A stretch of 64,000 nt of DNA from an uncultured Clostridia bacterium (GCA_904419075.1 CAJFQM010000003.1:1-64000), one strand, 5' to 3'; shown: positions 43,231 through 51,649, counted from the stretch's first letter. Notes: generated from the sequence alone by a model not told the origin. Program-made: numbers and translations.

Positions 43231-43942
43231 GACCGAAAAATTCCTCCGCAATCAAATTGAAGGAGATGGGATATTCCGCAAAAGCGAAATGCCCTCCCTC
43301 CATTCGTTTCATCTTTCCCCTTTGAAGGACGGAAAGATACGCTTCCGCCTCCTCGGGCGGGGTCGTCGTATCCCGTTCCCCTTCCACCAGTAAAACTTCG
43401 TTTTCGATTTCCGCCGCGTCGCCGCGGAGATCCTCGTTGACAATTTTTTTATAGCTCTCTTTCATGAGGGGCGAAAGGGAGCGGTATTCCCTGCTGCCGA
43501 AATGTTTTTCGGCAAACCGCGGCGCAATTTTTCTGACCAGGCGATACAGCCTAACCTTCGTCCTGTATTTCGTTCCGCGTTTCAAAATTACGCCCGCAGG
43601 ACCGGTGAGCAATATCTTATCGAATACCTGTCCGTCCCCTTTCGCCATTTTCACCGCTACGCGGCAGCCGAAGGAATGGGCGACGACGTGCGGGCGGACG
43701 ACGCCTAAAAGTCCCAGCGCTTCCTTTGTCCATTCCGCATAGTCAAACACCGAAAAGGCTTCTTTCAGGGGCGCACTTTGGCCGAAGCCCGGAAAATCCA
43801 ATGCCGTCACCCGATAAAAGGCCGAAAAATATTCGATTTGCGCCGTAAAACTTTCCTTGGAAGAAAGGTAGCCGTGAAAAAAAACGAGGTCTTTGCCCGT
43901 TCCCTTTTGTATAAACGAAACGTCGGAAAGCTCGATTTTCGT
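43223..43942 (-). CDS. Alpha/beta hydrolase, probably with an ACG start codon
   Basis: The frame is open from the rimI stop codon to 43223. The section upstream of the first GTG (43810) clearly encodes the N-terminus of an alpha/beta hydrolase: IELSDVSFIQKGTGKDLVFF with the oxyanion HGY motif right after it, then VTALDFPGFGQS. No ATG, GTG or TTG is in frame before that, but AAGGAGGG is followed 8 bases later by ACG 43942. The rest has nucleophile AHSFGCR, Asp in EGERDTTTPP and His in EGGHFAFAEYP. A sequencing or assembly error changing ATG to ACG is the alternative. Substrate unknown. Confidence 0.75.
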   Translation of the reverse strand, partial: TKIELSDVSFIQKGTGKDLVFFHGYLSSKESFTAQIEYFSAFYRVTALDFPGFGQSAPLKEAFSVFDYAEWTKEALGLLGVVRPHVVAHSFGCRVAVKMAKGDGQVFDKILLTGPAGVILKRGTKYRTKVRLYRLVRKIAPRFAEKHFGSREYRSLSPLMKESYKKIVNEDLRGDAAEIENEVLLVEGERDTTTPPEEAEAYLSVLQRGKMKRMEGGHFAFAEYPISFNLIAEEFFGHE

Positions 43943-43969
43943 GCGCTTACCCTCCTTTTCGGTTTTCGT

Positions 43970-44401
43970 TCACAATTCCTTTTGCATGACGATCGCGTCC
44001 TCCCCGTCGGGATAGTACCTCGGCCGCACGTAAATGCCCTTGAAGCCCTCTTTCAGATACATCGTCATCGCGGGAGCATTGGAGACGCGCACTTCCAGAA
44101 GAATCACCCGCGCGCCGCGTTCCTTCGCCTCCGTTTCCAGTTTTTTGAGCAGCTTCTTTCCCACTCCGCGGCGGCGGCAGCTCTCCGCTACCGCGATATT
44201 GTCCACTTCCGCATTCTCGAACAGTACCGTTTCGCAGGCATATCCGACGATTTCTCCGTCCTCCACCGCGCACACGCCGTAAAACAATTTGGAGGAAAAG
44301 CCCTCCACGAACATTCGATACGTCCAGGGGTCGGAAAAACATTCCTTTTCCAGCTCGGAAATTTTCAGGATATCCTCAAATTTCCAGGAACGATAAGTCA
44401 T
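43970..44401 (-). CDS. rimI: Ribosomal-protein S18 alanine N-acetyltransferase RimI
   Basis: The 143-residue GNAT protein begins YRSWKFEDILKISELEKECF and SDPWT, typical of RimI, and has the acetyl-CoA motif AESCRRRGVGKKLLKKLE. It acetylates the N-terminus of ribosomal protein S18. It overlaps tsaB by 4 bases, in the tsaE-tsaB-rimI order common in bacteria. Its TGA is in the same frame as the following hydrolase. Confidence 0.92.
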   Translation of the reverse strand: MTYRSWKFEDILKISELEKECFSDPWTYRMFVEGFSSKLFYGVCAVEDGEIVGYACETVLFENAEVDNIAVAESCRRRGVGKKLLKKLETEAKERGARVILLEVRVSNAPAMTMYLKEGFKGIYVRPRYYPDGEDAIVMQKEL

Positions 44402-45048
44402 GGCGTCCCTCCCCTTCCCGCGGAGGAGTTTTCCTCCGCCTGACTCTTGCGGATATACAGCGCGTTCAAAGGCCCGAAATTGCGCTCGTCTCGGCTCAGA
44501 GCCGAAACCGCCCGCAAGAGCCCTTCCGCAGGATCGGACTGCATTATTTTTTCCCCTTTATCGGAGAAACTTTCCGCGCTTCGGAGCGTATATCTCTCCT
44601 CCTTTGCGAGGCGCTTTGCTTCCTCGAAGGAAATATAGGCGGGCGGATAAGCAATTTTTTTATTCTCGTCGAAACCGCAGGCGTAACAATTTCCGTGCAG
44701 AGCGTCCACGAGGCACAACGGCCTTTCTCCGTCTATCGCATTATATGCCGCGACGGCGAACGAGGTGACGGGAAGCGAGGGTTTTCCCGCGGCGAGGCAA
44801 AAACCTTTGATTGTGGAAATCCCGATTCGGATTCCCGTAAACGAGCCCGCTCCGACGACGGCGGAAAAAAAATCGCAGTCGTTCAAAGACAGTTCCGCTT
44901 CGGAAAGAACTTTATCGATCTCCCCCATCAAAAGCACAGAATGTCTCATCGCGCAGTCGGGTATATACGAAACGAAGGTTTTTCCGTCCTTCGCCGCCAA
45001 TACCGTCATATATTTTGAACTTGTGTCGATTGCCAGAAAGTTTTTCAA
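44398..45048 (-). CDS. tsaB: tRNA t6A biosynthesis protein TsaB
   Basis: The 216-residue protein has the ASKHA-type start FLAIDTSSKYMTVLA and the TsaB signature VVGAGSFTGIRIGISTIKGF. With TsaD and TsaE it transfers the threonylcarbamoyl group to A37 of tRNA. The mtaB gene at 10753 acts on the product of this pathway. It overlaps tsaE by 4 bases and rimI by 4 bases. Confidence 0.93.
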   Translation of the reverse strand: MKNFLAIDTSSKYMTVLAAKDGKTFVSYIPDCAMRHSVLLMGEIDKVLSEAELSLNDCDFFSAVVGAGSFTGIRIGISTIKGFCLAAGKPSLPVTSFAVAAYNAIDGERPLCLVDALHGNCYACGFDENKKIAYPPAYISFEEAKRLAKEERYTLRSAESFSDKGEKIMQSDPAEGLLRAVSALSRDERNFGPLNALYIRKSQAEENSSAGRGGTP

Positions 45049-45446
45049 TATTCTATCTCTCTCGTGTTTTCGTCGATTTTTTTAATCCGCACTCTTTTCA
45101 CGCGTTCGGGAAGGAGCGGAGCAATATTGCGGCTCCATTCCACGAGACAGATTCCGCCCATGTCGAAATAGTCCGCAAGGCCGAGCGACTCCGCCTGTTC
45201 GGGAGATTCTATTCGATAACAGTCGTAATGGAACAATCTGCCGTCGTAATCGTTCATGTACGCATAAGTGGGGCTGGTGACTTCTTCTTCGATTCCGAGC
45301 CCCTTGGCCACGCCCTTGGCGAACACCGTTTTTCCGGCGCCCATTTCGCCGTCCAAAAGCACGACGTCTCCCGCGGATAAAGTTTTTGCATATCCCGCGG
45401 CAAACGCCTCGGTCGCTTCGCGGGAATCGGATAAAAAAACTGCCAT
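45045..45446 (-). CDS. tsaE: tRNA t6A biosynthesis ATPase TsaE
   Basis: The 133-residue protein has the P-loop GEMGAGKTVFAKG, SPTYAYMNDYDGRLFHYDCYRI and CLVEWSRNIAPLLPE, all typical of TsaE, which drives the TsaBDE cycle. ATG 45446 gives normal length. No ribosome site precedes it. Instead TTGCAA-17-TATAAT lies just upstream with its last base 7 nt from the A of ATG, so the mRNA may be leaderless. An alternative TTG 17 codons upstream overlaps the ribU stop but also has no ribosome site. Confidence 0.9.
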   Translation of the reverse strand: MAVFLSDSREATEAFAAGYAKTLSAGDVVLLDGEMGAGKTVFAKGVAKGLGIEEEVTSPTYAYMNDYDGRLFHYDCYRIESPEQAESLGLADYFDMGGICLVEWSRNIAPLLPERVKRVRIKKIDENTREIEY

Positions 45447-45452
45447 ACGTAT

Positions 45453-45481
45453 ATTATAATACGTACGGCGATTTTTTGCAA
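45453..45481 (-). promoter_or_regulatory. Promoter predicted to give a leaderless tsaE mRNA
   Basis: TTGCAA (45481-45476) and TATAAT (45458-45453) with a 17-bp spacer; the expected start site is the A of the tsaE ATG at 45446. Confidence 0.5.
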
Positions 45482-45493
45482 TAATTTCGGCTT

Positions 45494-46117
45494 TCAAATT
45501 TTCATTTTCTTGACGAACACGGACAAGCGTTTATACAAAAGCAGCGTGATAACGGAAATTGCCGCCGTTTTGATAAGATTGAATCCGAGGATAAATCCCC
45601 ATGTGTCCTCAAAAAATTTTTTCGGATCGGCAATCCCGAATACGGATAAAAGTATGTAGCGATTTGCAAGCAAAGCCACTCCCGAAGCGATGAAGCAGGC
45701 GACGAACATGGAGGGAATGACGACGATCAGTCCCTTATGGAATTTATAGACAATCGAGGGAAGAAGGATAAAGGAACACGTCATGATGATATTCGCAAGC
45801 TCTCCCACGCCGCCCGACGAGCTCACGGAAATGCGGAGAAGCTCTTTTACGATACACACGAGCACGCCTTCGACGGGGCCAAAAAGAAAGGCGATGAGCA
45901 TGATAAACACGTTTCCGAAATCGAGTTTGAGCCAGTTTGCCGCCGTGGGGAAAATGGGGAACTCGAACAGGCTGACGACGAAAGAGAGAGCGGCAAACAC
46001 CGCCATTAAGGCGAGGCGTTTGGCCGAAAACATCTTTTTGACGCGCTCTTTGGCGGTCGGTGCGGGAGACATTGAAACGGCGGGCGTTTCGGGTTCGGGA
46101 ATTTTTTTTACGGACAT
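45494..46117 (-). CDS. ribU: ECF transporter S component, riboflavin type (RibU-like)
   Basis: The 207-residue protein has a cytosolic N-terminus of about 40 residues (Pro/Ala-rich), then KRLALMAVFAALSFVVSLFEFP and five more hydrophobic helices, ending in a basic tail. The AALS...FP...LDFGNVFIMLIAFLFGPVEG pattern is that of ECF S components. An FMN riboswitch lies directly upstream, which assigns the substrate as riboflavin. AAGGAG is 9 bases before ATG 46117. The energising EcfAAT module is not in the window. Confidence 0.9.
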   Translation of the reverse strand: MSVKKIPEPETPAVSMSPAPTAKERVKKMFSAKRLALMAVFAALSFVVSLFEFPIFPTAANWLKLDFGNVFIMLIAFLFGPVEGVLVCIVKELLRISVSSSGGVGELANIIMTCSFILLPSIVYKFHKGLIVVIPSMFVACFIASGVALLANRYILLSVFGIADPKKFFEDTWGFILGFNLIKTAAISVITLLLYKRLSVFVKKMKI

Positions 46118-46177
46118 AGAGAAACACTCCTTTGAAAAATATTTTAAATAAAAATATTCTCCGTAAAGCGTCGAAAA

Positions 46178-46203
46178 CCGCCCCGAAACAAGTTTCGGGG
46201 CGG
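46178..46203 (-). terminator. Terminator of the FMN riboswitch expression platform
   Basis: A 12-bp GC-rich perfect hairpin (46203-46192 with 46189-46178, 2-nt loop) followed by TTTT on the minus strand, between the aptamer and ribU. FMN binding would favour it and shut off ribU. Confidence 0.75.
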
Positions 46204-46246
46204 CAAAAAAACGCCTTCGACGACCGCCGTAAAACGGTCCTCTTTC

Positions 46247-46366
46247 TTTTCTCATCCGGACTTTGACCGTCGGTATCGGAATTGCACCGATTCGGGGGCG
46301 CAAAAAACTTCGCGCCCTTCGCAGACTCTACTGCCGGTGAGGAATTTCGCCTCGCCCCAAAGAATA
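46247..46366 (-). ncRNA. FMN riboswitch (RFN element)
   Basis: Read on the minus strand, the conserved RFN blocks appear in order: GGGGCGAGG, AAATTCCTCACCGGCAGTA, GTCTGCGA, a variable GC-rich stem, GAATCGGTGCAATTCCGA, TACCGACGGTCAAAGTC and GGATGAGA. It is located between a consensus promoter and ribU. Confidence 0.95.
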
Positions 46367-46383
46367 TTTTTTATTTGTCTATG

Positions 46384-46412
46384 ATTATACTCCGCTTTCC
46401 CCGTTTTGTCAA
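46384..46412 (-). promoter_or_regulatory. SigA promoter of the FMN riboswitch-ribU unit
   Basis: Perfect TTGACA (46412-46407) and TATAAT (46389-46384) with a 17-bp spacer, 18 bases before the aptamer. Confidence 0.85.
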
Positions 46413-46459
46413 CAAATCGGAGAAAGTATTTTTTTATAAATGAGAATTTCGCAATTCCT

Positions 46460-47710
46460 TTATAAAATATCGTTTTCGTAAATCGGGAAGCGCGCGCAGA
46501 GCGCGGTCACTTCCGCCAAAACGTCCTTAAAACAGCTCTCTTTTTCCCTTATGACGCGAGAAATCAGATCGGCTATCTGCTCGCAATCCTTTTCCTTCAT
46601 GCCGCGCGTAGTAATCGCGGGCGTTCCCACGCGGATTCCGCTGGTGACAAACGGAGATGCGGTCTCAAAGGGAATGGTATTTTTATTGACGGTGATATGC
46701 ACTTTATCGAGCATGCTTTCCAACTCTTTGCCCGTCACTCCCGTACCCCTTAAATCGAGCAACATCAAATGGTTGTCCGTTCCTCCCGAAACGAGTCGGA
46801 TTCCGTTTTTCTTGAATCGTTCCGCCATCGCTTCGGCATTTTGGAGTACCTGTTTCTGATAGGCCTTAAATTCCGAAGAAAGCGCCTCTTTGAAGGCCGC
46901 CGCCTTGGCCGCGATAATGTGCATGAGCGGGCCGCCCTGCGTTCCGGGGAACACGGCCTTGTCAATTTCCCTGGCATATTTCTCCTTGCACATAATGACG
47001 CCGCCGCGGGGACCGCGCAAGGTCTTATGCGTCGTGGTCGTCACGAAATCGGCGAACGGGACGGGCGAAGGGTGCAGCCCTGCCGCAACGAGCCCCGCGA
47101 TATGCGCGATATCCACCATCATATATGCTCCGACCTTGTCGCAGATTTCCCGAATCCGCGCAAAATCGATGATTCTCGGATAGGCGCTGGCGCCGGAAAC
47201 GATCATTTTCGGCTTGGTTTCCAGCGCGATTTTTTCCATTTCGTCGTAGTCTATCCGCTCCGTTTCCGCCGAAACGCCGTAAGGAACGATTTTGAAATAT
47301 TTTCCCGAAATATTGACGGGCGAACCGTGAGTCAGATGTCCCCCGTGCGAAAGGTTCATGCCCATGATCGTATCGCCTGGCGAAAGCATGGCGAAATATA
47401 CCGCAAAATTTGCCTGAGCGCCCGAATGGGGCTGAACGTTACAATGCTCGCAGCCGAAAAGTTCTTTAAGTCTGTCCCGAGCGAGATTTTCCGCCACATC
47501 GACAAATTCGCAGCCGCCGTAATAGCGCTTTCCGGGAAGTCCCTCCGCATATTTATTCGTCAGATGCGAACCCGCCGCGGCCATGACCGCGGGCGAAACG
47601 ATATTTTCGCTGGCAATCAGTTCGATATTGTTCTGCTGGCGTTTGAGTTCCGCGTCCATCGCGGCATACAGCTGCGGGTCGGATTGTTTGATGACGGTCA
47701 TATCGATCAT
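46460..47710 (-). CDS. glyA: Serine hydroxymethyltransferase
   Basis: The 416-residue PLP enzyme has the family core: [15 protein letters not shown] near the N-terminus, [29 protein letters not shown], and the PLP-binding lysine in [13 protein letters not shown]. It interconverts serine and glycine and loads tetrahydrofolate with one-carbon units. Start 47710 is taken because GAGAGGTG lies 6 bases upstream; the GTG 9 bases before overlaps that site. It is a single gene with its own promoter. Confidence 0.96.
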   Translation of the reverse strand: MIDMTVIKQSDPQLYAAMDAELKRQQNNIELIASENIVSPAVMAAAGSHLTNKYAEGLPGKRYYGGCEFVDVAENLARDRLKELFGCEHCNVQPHSGAQANFAVYFAMLSPGDTIMGMNLSHGGHLTHGSPVNISGKYFKIVPYGVSAETERIDYDEMEKIALETKPKMIVSGASAYPRIIDFARIREICDKVGAYMMVDIAHIAGLVAAGLHPSPVPFADFVTTTTHKTLRGPRGGVIMCKEKYAREIDKAVFPGTQGGPLMHIIAAKAAAFKEALSSEFKAYQKQVLQNAEAMAERFKKNGIRLVSGGTDNHLMLLDLRGTGVTGKELESMLDKVHITVNKNTIPFETASPFVTSGIRVGTPAITTRGMKEKDCEQIADLISRVIREKESCFKDVLAEVTALCARFPIYENDIL

Positions 47711-47741
47711 GGGAAACACCTCTCTTTCCTTTCTTGTCTCT

Positions 47742-47771
47742 ATTATAGCACAACCGACTTTCTTTTGTCAA
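47742..47771 (-). promoter_or_regulatory. SigA promoter of glyA
   Basis: TTGACA (47771-47766) and TATAAT (47747-47742) with an 18-bp spacer on the minus strand, 31 bases before glyA. Confidence 0.75.
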
Positions 47772-47780
47772 CGTCGGACA

Positions 47781-47806
47781 AAAGAAAAAAGCGCCCGAAC
47801 GGGCGC
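47781..47806 (-). terminator. Terminator of the 48831-47890 gene pair
   Basis: GCGCCCG/CGGGCGC with a 2-nt loop, followed on the minus strand by TTTTTTCTTTT. It overlaps the region just upstream of the glyA promoter. Confidence 0.8.
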
Positions 47807-47889
47807 AGATTCTACGGCGTTTCGTTACGCCTTTTTCCGATTTTCTTTCATTCGTCCGTTTTGCGTAATCGTTCCGTAAATTCATAAGC

Positions 47890-48831
47890 TCAGAGAACGG
47901 CAAATCCGAACACGACGGCGGCAAACAGAGCTCCTATCCAGGACAACACACCGAAAGCCACCGCAAAAAAAATTCCCGGAGATTTTCCGTTTTCTCCCGC
48001 TCGCCTTTCGAGATCTGCCTTTTTTCGAGCCGAACAGCGGAAGAAGCAAAACGCGGGGAGCAGCTCCAAGGCAAAAATAGCCGCAACGGCCGCCCAGGGA
48101 ACCGATGAGCCCGTTTTTAAGGCCTCCGAAAGCGAAAAAATTCCGAAGGTCAAAATGAACAGCGCCGCAAAGGCGATACATAATTCCGACGTTTTCAGGG
48201 CCGCCTTCGCTCGGCCGATTTCCGCGGTCACCTTTTCGGAAACGGGATACGCCGCGACGCAGGCGCCGTTGTTCAAATTGATCAAAGAGACGTAACTTTT
48301 TCCCTCATAATGCGACGTCGCTTGGAGCACGGGGATAAAAAACACTTCATAGCGCTGATTGTCCAATGCGATCCGCGCGGTGCTGTCGGGGGAATAATCC
48401 GCCGCCGTGCGGCGCAATTCCCGTTCATTTTCCTTGAACGGAATCGTACCGTCCGAAAAAATCGGACTCGGAATTTCCGTCTCTTTGACGGGAGAAACCG
48501 CTTCTTTGTTCCATTCTCCCGCTTTTATCTCCTTCGAGGCACGGAAACGAACACATTCCAAAGGCCGACGTTCCCGATGCCCCACGGCGCCTTTCCCGCC
48601 CCAAAGATATTCTGCATCCCCCGAAAGACGATATACGGGTATGTAGCTCTTTTCAAAGGTAAAAAACGATTCTTCCGAAGCCGAAGAAAGAAAACGCCCG
48701 TCGATTCCGCGGAAGGAACGAAGCGTTTCCAAAAGTTCTTTTCTTGCGTCCTCCTCCGTCAAGAGCTCTTTCGCGAGAAAAAAATCCGAATATCCGCGAA
48801 AAACTTTCTTTTCCTCCGATTTTACTTTCAT
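47890..48831 (-). CDS. Hypothetical membrane protein (313 aa)
   Basis: No family is recognised. The first 205 residues are soluble and rich in charged residues (RKELLETLRSFRGIDGRFL; SYVSLINLNNGACVAAYPV), and the last 100 contain three or four hydrophobic helices (CIAFAALFILTFGIFSL; WAAVAAIFALELLPAFCFF; FFAVAFGVLSWIGALFAAVVFGF). The soluble part would face one side of the membrane. It lies 1 base from the next hypothetical gene and is probably cotranscribed with it and perhaps with the histidine kinase upstream. Confidence 0.6.
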   Translation of the reverse strand: MKVKSEEKKVFRGYSDFFLAKELLTEEDARKELLETLRSFRGIDGRFLSSASEESFFTFEKSYIPVYRLSGDAEYLWGGKGAVGHRERRPLECVRFRASKEIKAGEWNKEAVSPVKETEIPSPIFSDGTIPFKENERELRRTAADYSPDSTARIALDNQRYEVFFIPVLQATSHYEGKSYVSLINLNNGACVAAYPVSEKVTAEIGRAKAALKTSELCIAFAALFILTFGIFSLSEALKTGSSVPWAAVAAIFALELLPAFCFFRCSARKKADLERRAGENGKSPGIFFAVAFGVLSWIGALFAAVVFGFAVL

Positions 48832-48832
48832 C

Positions 48833-49216
48833 TTACTCCTTTTCGGGCGCCGCTCCGCGGGGCGGTACGGCTCCGATGGCCTTCAAAACCGCAAACACAT
48901 ACGGCGCACCGTACATATTCAACTTTTTCGGCCCCGTCACGGCCGCGTCGGAACGTATTTTTTCGAACGCTTTTTCAAAAGTGCTCTTCGTCACCGAACG
49001 GCCGCGTCGGTCGGTGAACAGCTCTCCGCCCTTCACCGTATAGGTAAAGGGCAGATTTTTCGCCGTGTAAAATGTCGTGCCTTGCAGGGAAGCGATAACT
49101 TCCCACAAATTTTCGGCCGTGACCCGTCGCTCCGCCCTTTCGGGCTCCGCGGCGTTCTCAAACCCAAAAGCGGCTTCCGCTTTGTTCGGCAGGATGCTTT
49201 TTTCATTTTCTCTCAT
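48833..49216 (-). CDS. Hypothetical protein with a conserved-looking C-terminal domain (127 aa)
   Basis: I cannot name the family. The part from residue 35 on reads ENLWEVIASLQGTTFYTAK, LPFTYTVKGGELFTDRR, SVTKSTFEKAFEKI and GPKKLNMYGAPYVFAVLKAI. The arrangement (strand, basic RS-V-T-K/S helix, then GPKKLNxxGAxY) resembles a small domain seen in hypothetical proteins of many Clostridia. It is soluble and basic in the middle, possibly nucleic-acid binding. It sits between the kinase gene and the membrane hypothetical gene. Confidence 0.55.
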   Translation of the reverse strand: MRENEKSILPNKAEAAFGFENAAEPERAERRVTAENLWEVIASLQGTTFYTAKNLPFTYTVKGGELFTDRRGRSVTKSTFEKAFEKIRSDAAVTGPKKLNMYGAPYVFAVLKAIGAVPPRGAAPEKE

Positions 49217-49249
49217 CTCATTTCTCCCGCAAAAATGCGTTTTCGGTTC

Positions 49250-50731
49250 TTACTTTTCAATATCTTTGCTTTTCGGCGGAGTGTGCGAAGGAAATATGAC
49301 ATAAAAAGTACTGCCTTTCCCCACGATGCTTTCCACTCCGAAACGGAAATTATGTTTTTCCAAAATCGTCTTTACGATAGAAAGCCCCAGCCCCGTTCCC
49401 TGCACAGGGCGCTTATGCGCCTGAGAGGAACGATAGTACCGATCCCAAATCGTAGCGATTTCCTCCGGCTTGATTCCCTTGCCCGTATCGGTCACGGAAA
49501 AGCGGATATTTCCGTCACTTTCCGTTTTCAATCGTACGCTGACCCGTTTGTCCTCTCCCGTGTAATTCACCGCGTTTCCGATAAGATTATACAGAACCTC
49601 TCCGATCTTCAAAGGATCGGCTTCCGTATATAAATCCTTTTCGATATCCGATTCAAAATGATACCCCTGCGTTTCGGAAAGGTACGCGAACTTTTCGAGG
49701 ACGTCGAACGTATACTCCGAAAGATCGAAAACTTCGGGCTTCAAAGCCGCGATTCCCGAACGAATCTTCGACAAATCCAAAAGATCGTTGACGAGGGAAG
49801 TCAGTCTGTCCGCTTCCTCGATAATTACCTGGGTATGCTTTGTACGCTTTTCGGGATTATCTCCCGAAATTTCCTGAATCATGGACGCATAGGCCTTGAT
49901 CATCGTCAACGGAGTCTTGAAATCGTGCGATACATTTGCGATCAGCTCCTTTTGCATTCGGTCGGATTTGGAAATTTCATCCCGAGCAAAATTCAGCGTC
50001 TCGGCCAGTTCCTGCATTTCGCTGCCATACGAGCGGCCGTGAAAATCCACCGAGAAATCCCCCGCCGCCAATCGACGGGCTTTCTCCGTCATCTCCGTGA
50101 TCGGATTGGTCAATACGCCAGAAATGGCGCTGGAAATCGCGAAGGAAAGAATGAGCACGAATATTGCCATCAACATCACGCGCACTTTCATCTGCGAAAC
50201 GACGCTCTCGCCGAGATCCAAAGATTTACAGATATAAAGATATACCGGTTTCTCACCGACCTTTTCGTAAACCGCTCCGTAGACAAATTCACCCGAATCG
50301 TCCTCATAAATCACGGGTTTGTCCCCGGACGATTCCAAGCGGGAAATCAGCCTGTCTATCTTTTCGGAAAAATCTATCCGATCCGAAAAAACGGGGTCGT
50401 CCGGATCGATTTCCTCCAAGGGAAACAGAACGGTGCCTTCTTCGTTCAGCAGATATACTTCCGCATCATATAGAGAGGCCTGATACCGAATAAAAGCACT
50501 GTAATTGGGACCATGATATTCCGTTATCGCTTTCTGAATGGCTTTTCCGTCCACGGCGAGGCTTCTCGATACTTCGTCTTTATATGTCTGTTTCAGCATC
50601 AGATTCTGCGTGACGCCGAACAATAAGACTATGACGAGCGCAAAGAGAGAAAACGCCGCCCAAAGAAGAAAGTAAATGCTGGCGTTTCCCTGTCTGCGGA
50701 CGTATTTTTTCCGTTCGGATTTCCGTTTCAT
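49250..50731 (-). CDS. Sensor histidine kinase with periplasmic-type sensor domain
   Basis: The 493-residue protein has a membrane helix (residues about 20-45), an extracellular sensor region of about 145 residues, a second helix (VRVMLMAIFVLILSFAISSAISG), HAMP domain (NPITEMTEKARRLAAGDFSV), phosphoacceptor NVSHDFKTPLTMIKAY, N box LYNLIGNAVNYT, G1 VTDTGKGI and G2 GTGLGLSIVK. All catalytic motifs are intact. It follows the response regulator after a 178-bp gap that contains an open basic frame of unknown meaning. The stimulus is unknown. Confidence 0.92.
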   Translation of the reverse strand: MKRKSERKKYVRRQGNASIYFLLWAAFSLFALVIVLLFGVTQNLMLKQTYKDEVSRSLAVDGKAIQKAITEYHGPNYSAFIRYQASLYDAEVYLLNEEGTVLFPLEEIDPDDPVFSDRIDFSEKIDRLISRLESSGDKPVIYEDDSGEFVYGAVYEKVGEKPVYLYICKSLDLGESVVSQMKVRVMLMAIFVLILSFAISSAISGVLTNPITEMTEKARRLAAGDFSVDFHGRSYGSEMQELAETLNFARDEISKSDRMQKELIANVSHDFKTPLTMIKAYASMIQEISGDNPEKRTKHTQVIIEEADRLTSLVNDLLDLSKIRSGIAALKPEVFDLSEYTFDVLEKFAYLSETQGYHFESDIEKDLYTEADPLKIGEVLYNLIGNAVNYTGEDKRVSVRLKTESDGNIRFSVTDTGKGIKPEEIATIWDRYYRSSQAHKRPVQGTGLGLSIVKTILEKHNFRFGVESIVGKGSTFYVIFPSHTPPKSKDIEK

Positions 50732-50909
50732 TCGTCACCGCCGAAATATCTCAAAAGTATGTAACGCTTTCTTGCCGCGCAGGCACTTTCCGCCGCGCGA
50801 AACAGGCATTTTTTCGCCTTTGCCGCCGCCTTTGTTTCCGCTTCCGCGCACGGGTAAAATTTACGACCTTTCGGGAGCGTAAAATTCCTCCGACGCGGCA
50901 CAGCGGATA

Positions 50910-51581
50910 TTATACCTCGAATTTATACCCCAATCCGCGCAAAGTGACGATGAATTTCCGATATTCTTTCAGATTTCCCCTCAGCATCTTGATATGCGTG
51001 TCTACCGTGCGGTCGTCCCCGTAAAAATCGAATCCCCACACGTCATAGAGCAATTTTTCGCGCGTCAGAGCTATCCCCTTGTTGCGCACGAGATAGAATA
51101 AGAGCTCGTATTCCTTCGGCGTGAGTTCGGCCTTTTCTCCGTCCACATAGACATTCCGTCCGGCCATATCGATTTCCAGCCCCTCAAATTTATAACTCTG
51201 TTGAGACGCGTCGCTATTTTTCATGGCACGGCGCTTGGTCACCGCATTGATACGCGCCATTACTTCTTTGGGCGAAAACGGTTTGGTAACGTAGTCGTCC
51301 GCGCCGATTTCAAAACCGAACAGCTTGTCGTATTCCTCGCCGCGGGCGGACAGCATGATCACAGGCACGTCCTTGAATTTACGGATTTCCTTGACCGCCG
51401 AAAAGCCGTCCAGCTTGGGCATCATGACGTCCATTAAAACGACGTCATAATCGTTGTCCTTGCACATCTTCACCGCCTCCATGCCGTCCGCGGCTTCAAA
51501 TGCCTCATTTCCCTCGAATTCGACGTATTCTTTCAGAACGCCCCGAATCATCTCTTCGTCATCGACAATTAAAATTTTCAT
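50910..51581 (-). CDS. OmpR/PhoB-family response regulator
   Basis: The 223-residue protein has the receiver domain (VDDEE acid pocket, phosphoacceptor in VVLMDVMMPKLDG, switch lysine in YVTKPFSPKE) and a C-terminal winged helix (LTPKEYELLFYLVRN; RTVDTHIKMLRGNL). It precedes its kinase partner and has its own SigA promoter at 51621-51649, in a divergent intergenic region. Targets are not evident in the window. Confidence 0.93.
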   Translation of the reverse strand: MKILIVDDEEMIRGVLKEYVEFEGNEAFEAADGMEAVKMCKDNDYDVVLMDVMMPKLDGFSAVKEIRKFKDVPVIMLSARGEEYDKLFGFEIGADDYVTKPFSPKEVMARINAVTKRRAMKNSDASQQSYKFEGLEIDMAGRNVYVDGEKAELTPKEYELLFYLVRNKGIALTREKLLYDVWGFDFYGDDRTVDTHIKMLRGNLKEYRKFIVTLRGLGYKFEV

Positions 51582-51620
51582 AAGATTTTCCTTTGATGGA
51601 TTTTTTTTGCTTATAGTTAA

Positions 51621-51649
51621 AATATACCCCGTCGACGTTAACTTTACAA
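51621..51649 (-). promoter_or_regulatory. SigA promoter of the two-component system
   Basis: TTGTAA (51649-51644) and TATATT (51626-51621) with a 17-bp spacer on the minus strand. An AACGTCGACG-type partial palindrome lies between the boxes. Confidence 0.6.

Noticed and set aside
50897-50906. Third copy of CCGCTRTGCC, as found in the two PLCL small ORFs
   Set aside because: It lies after the response-regulator stop without the M-[DE]-x-[VI]-P start or a small ORF, and a 10-mer with one degenerate position can recur by chance.
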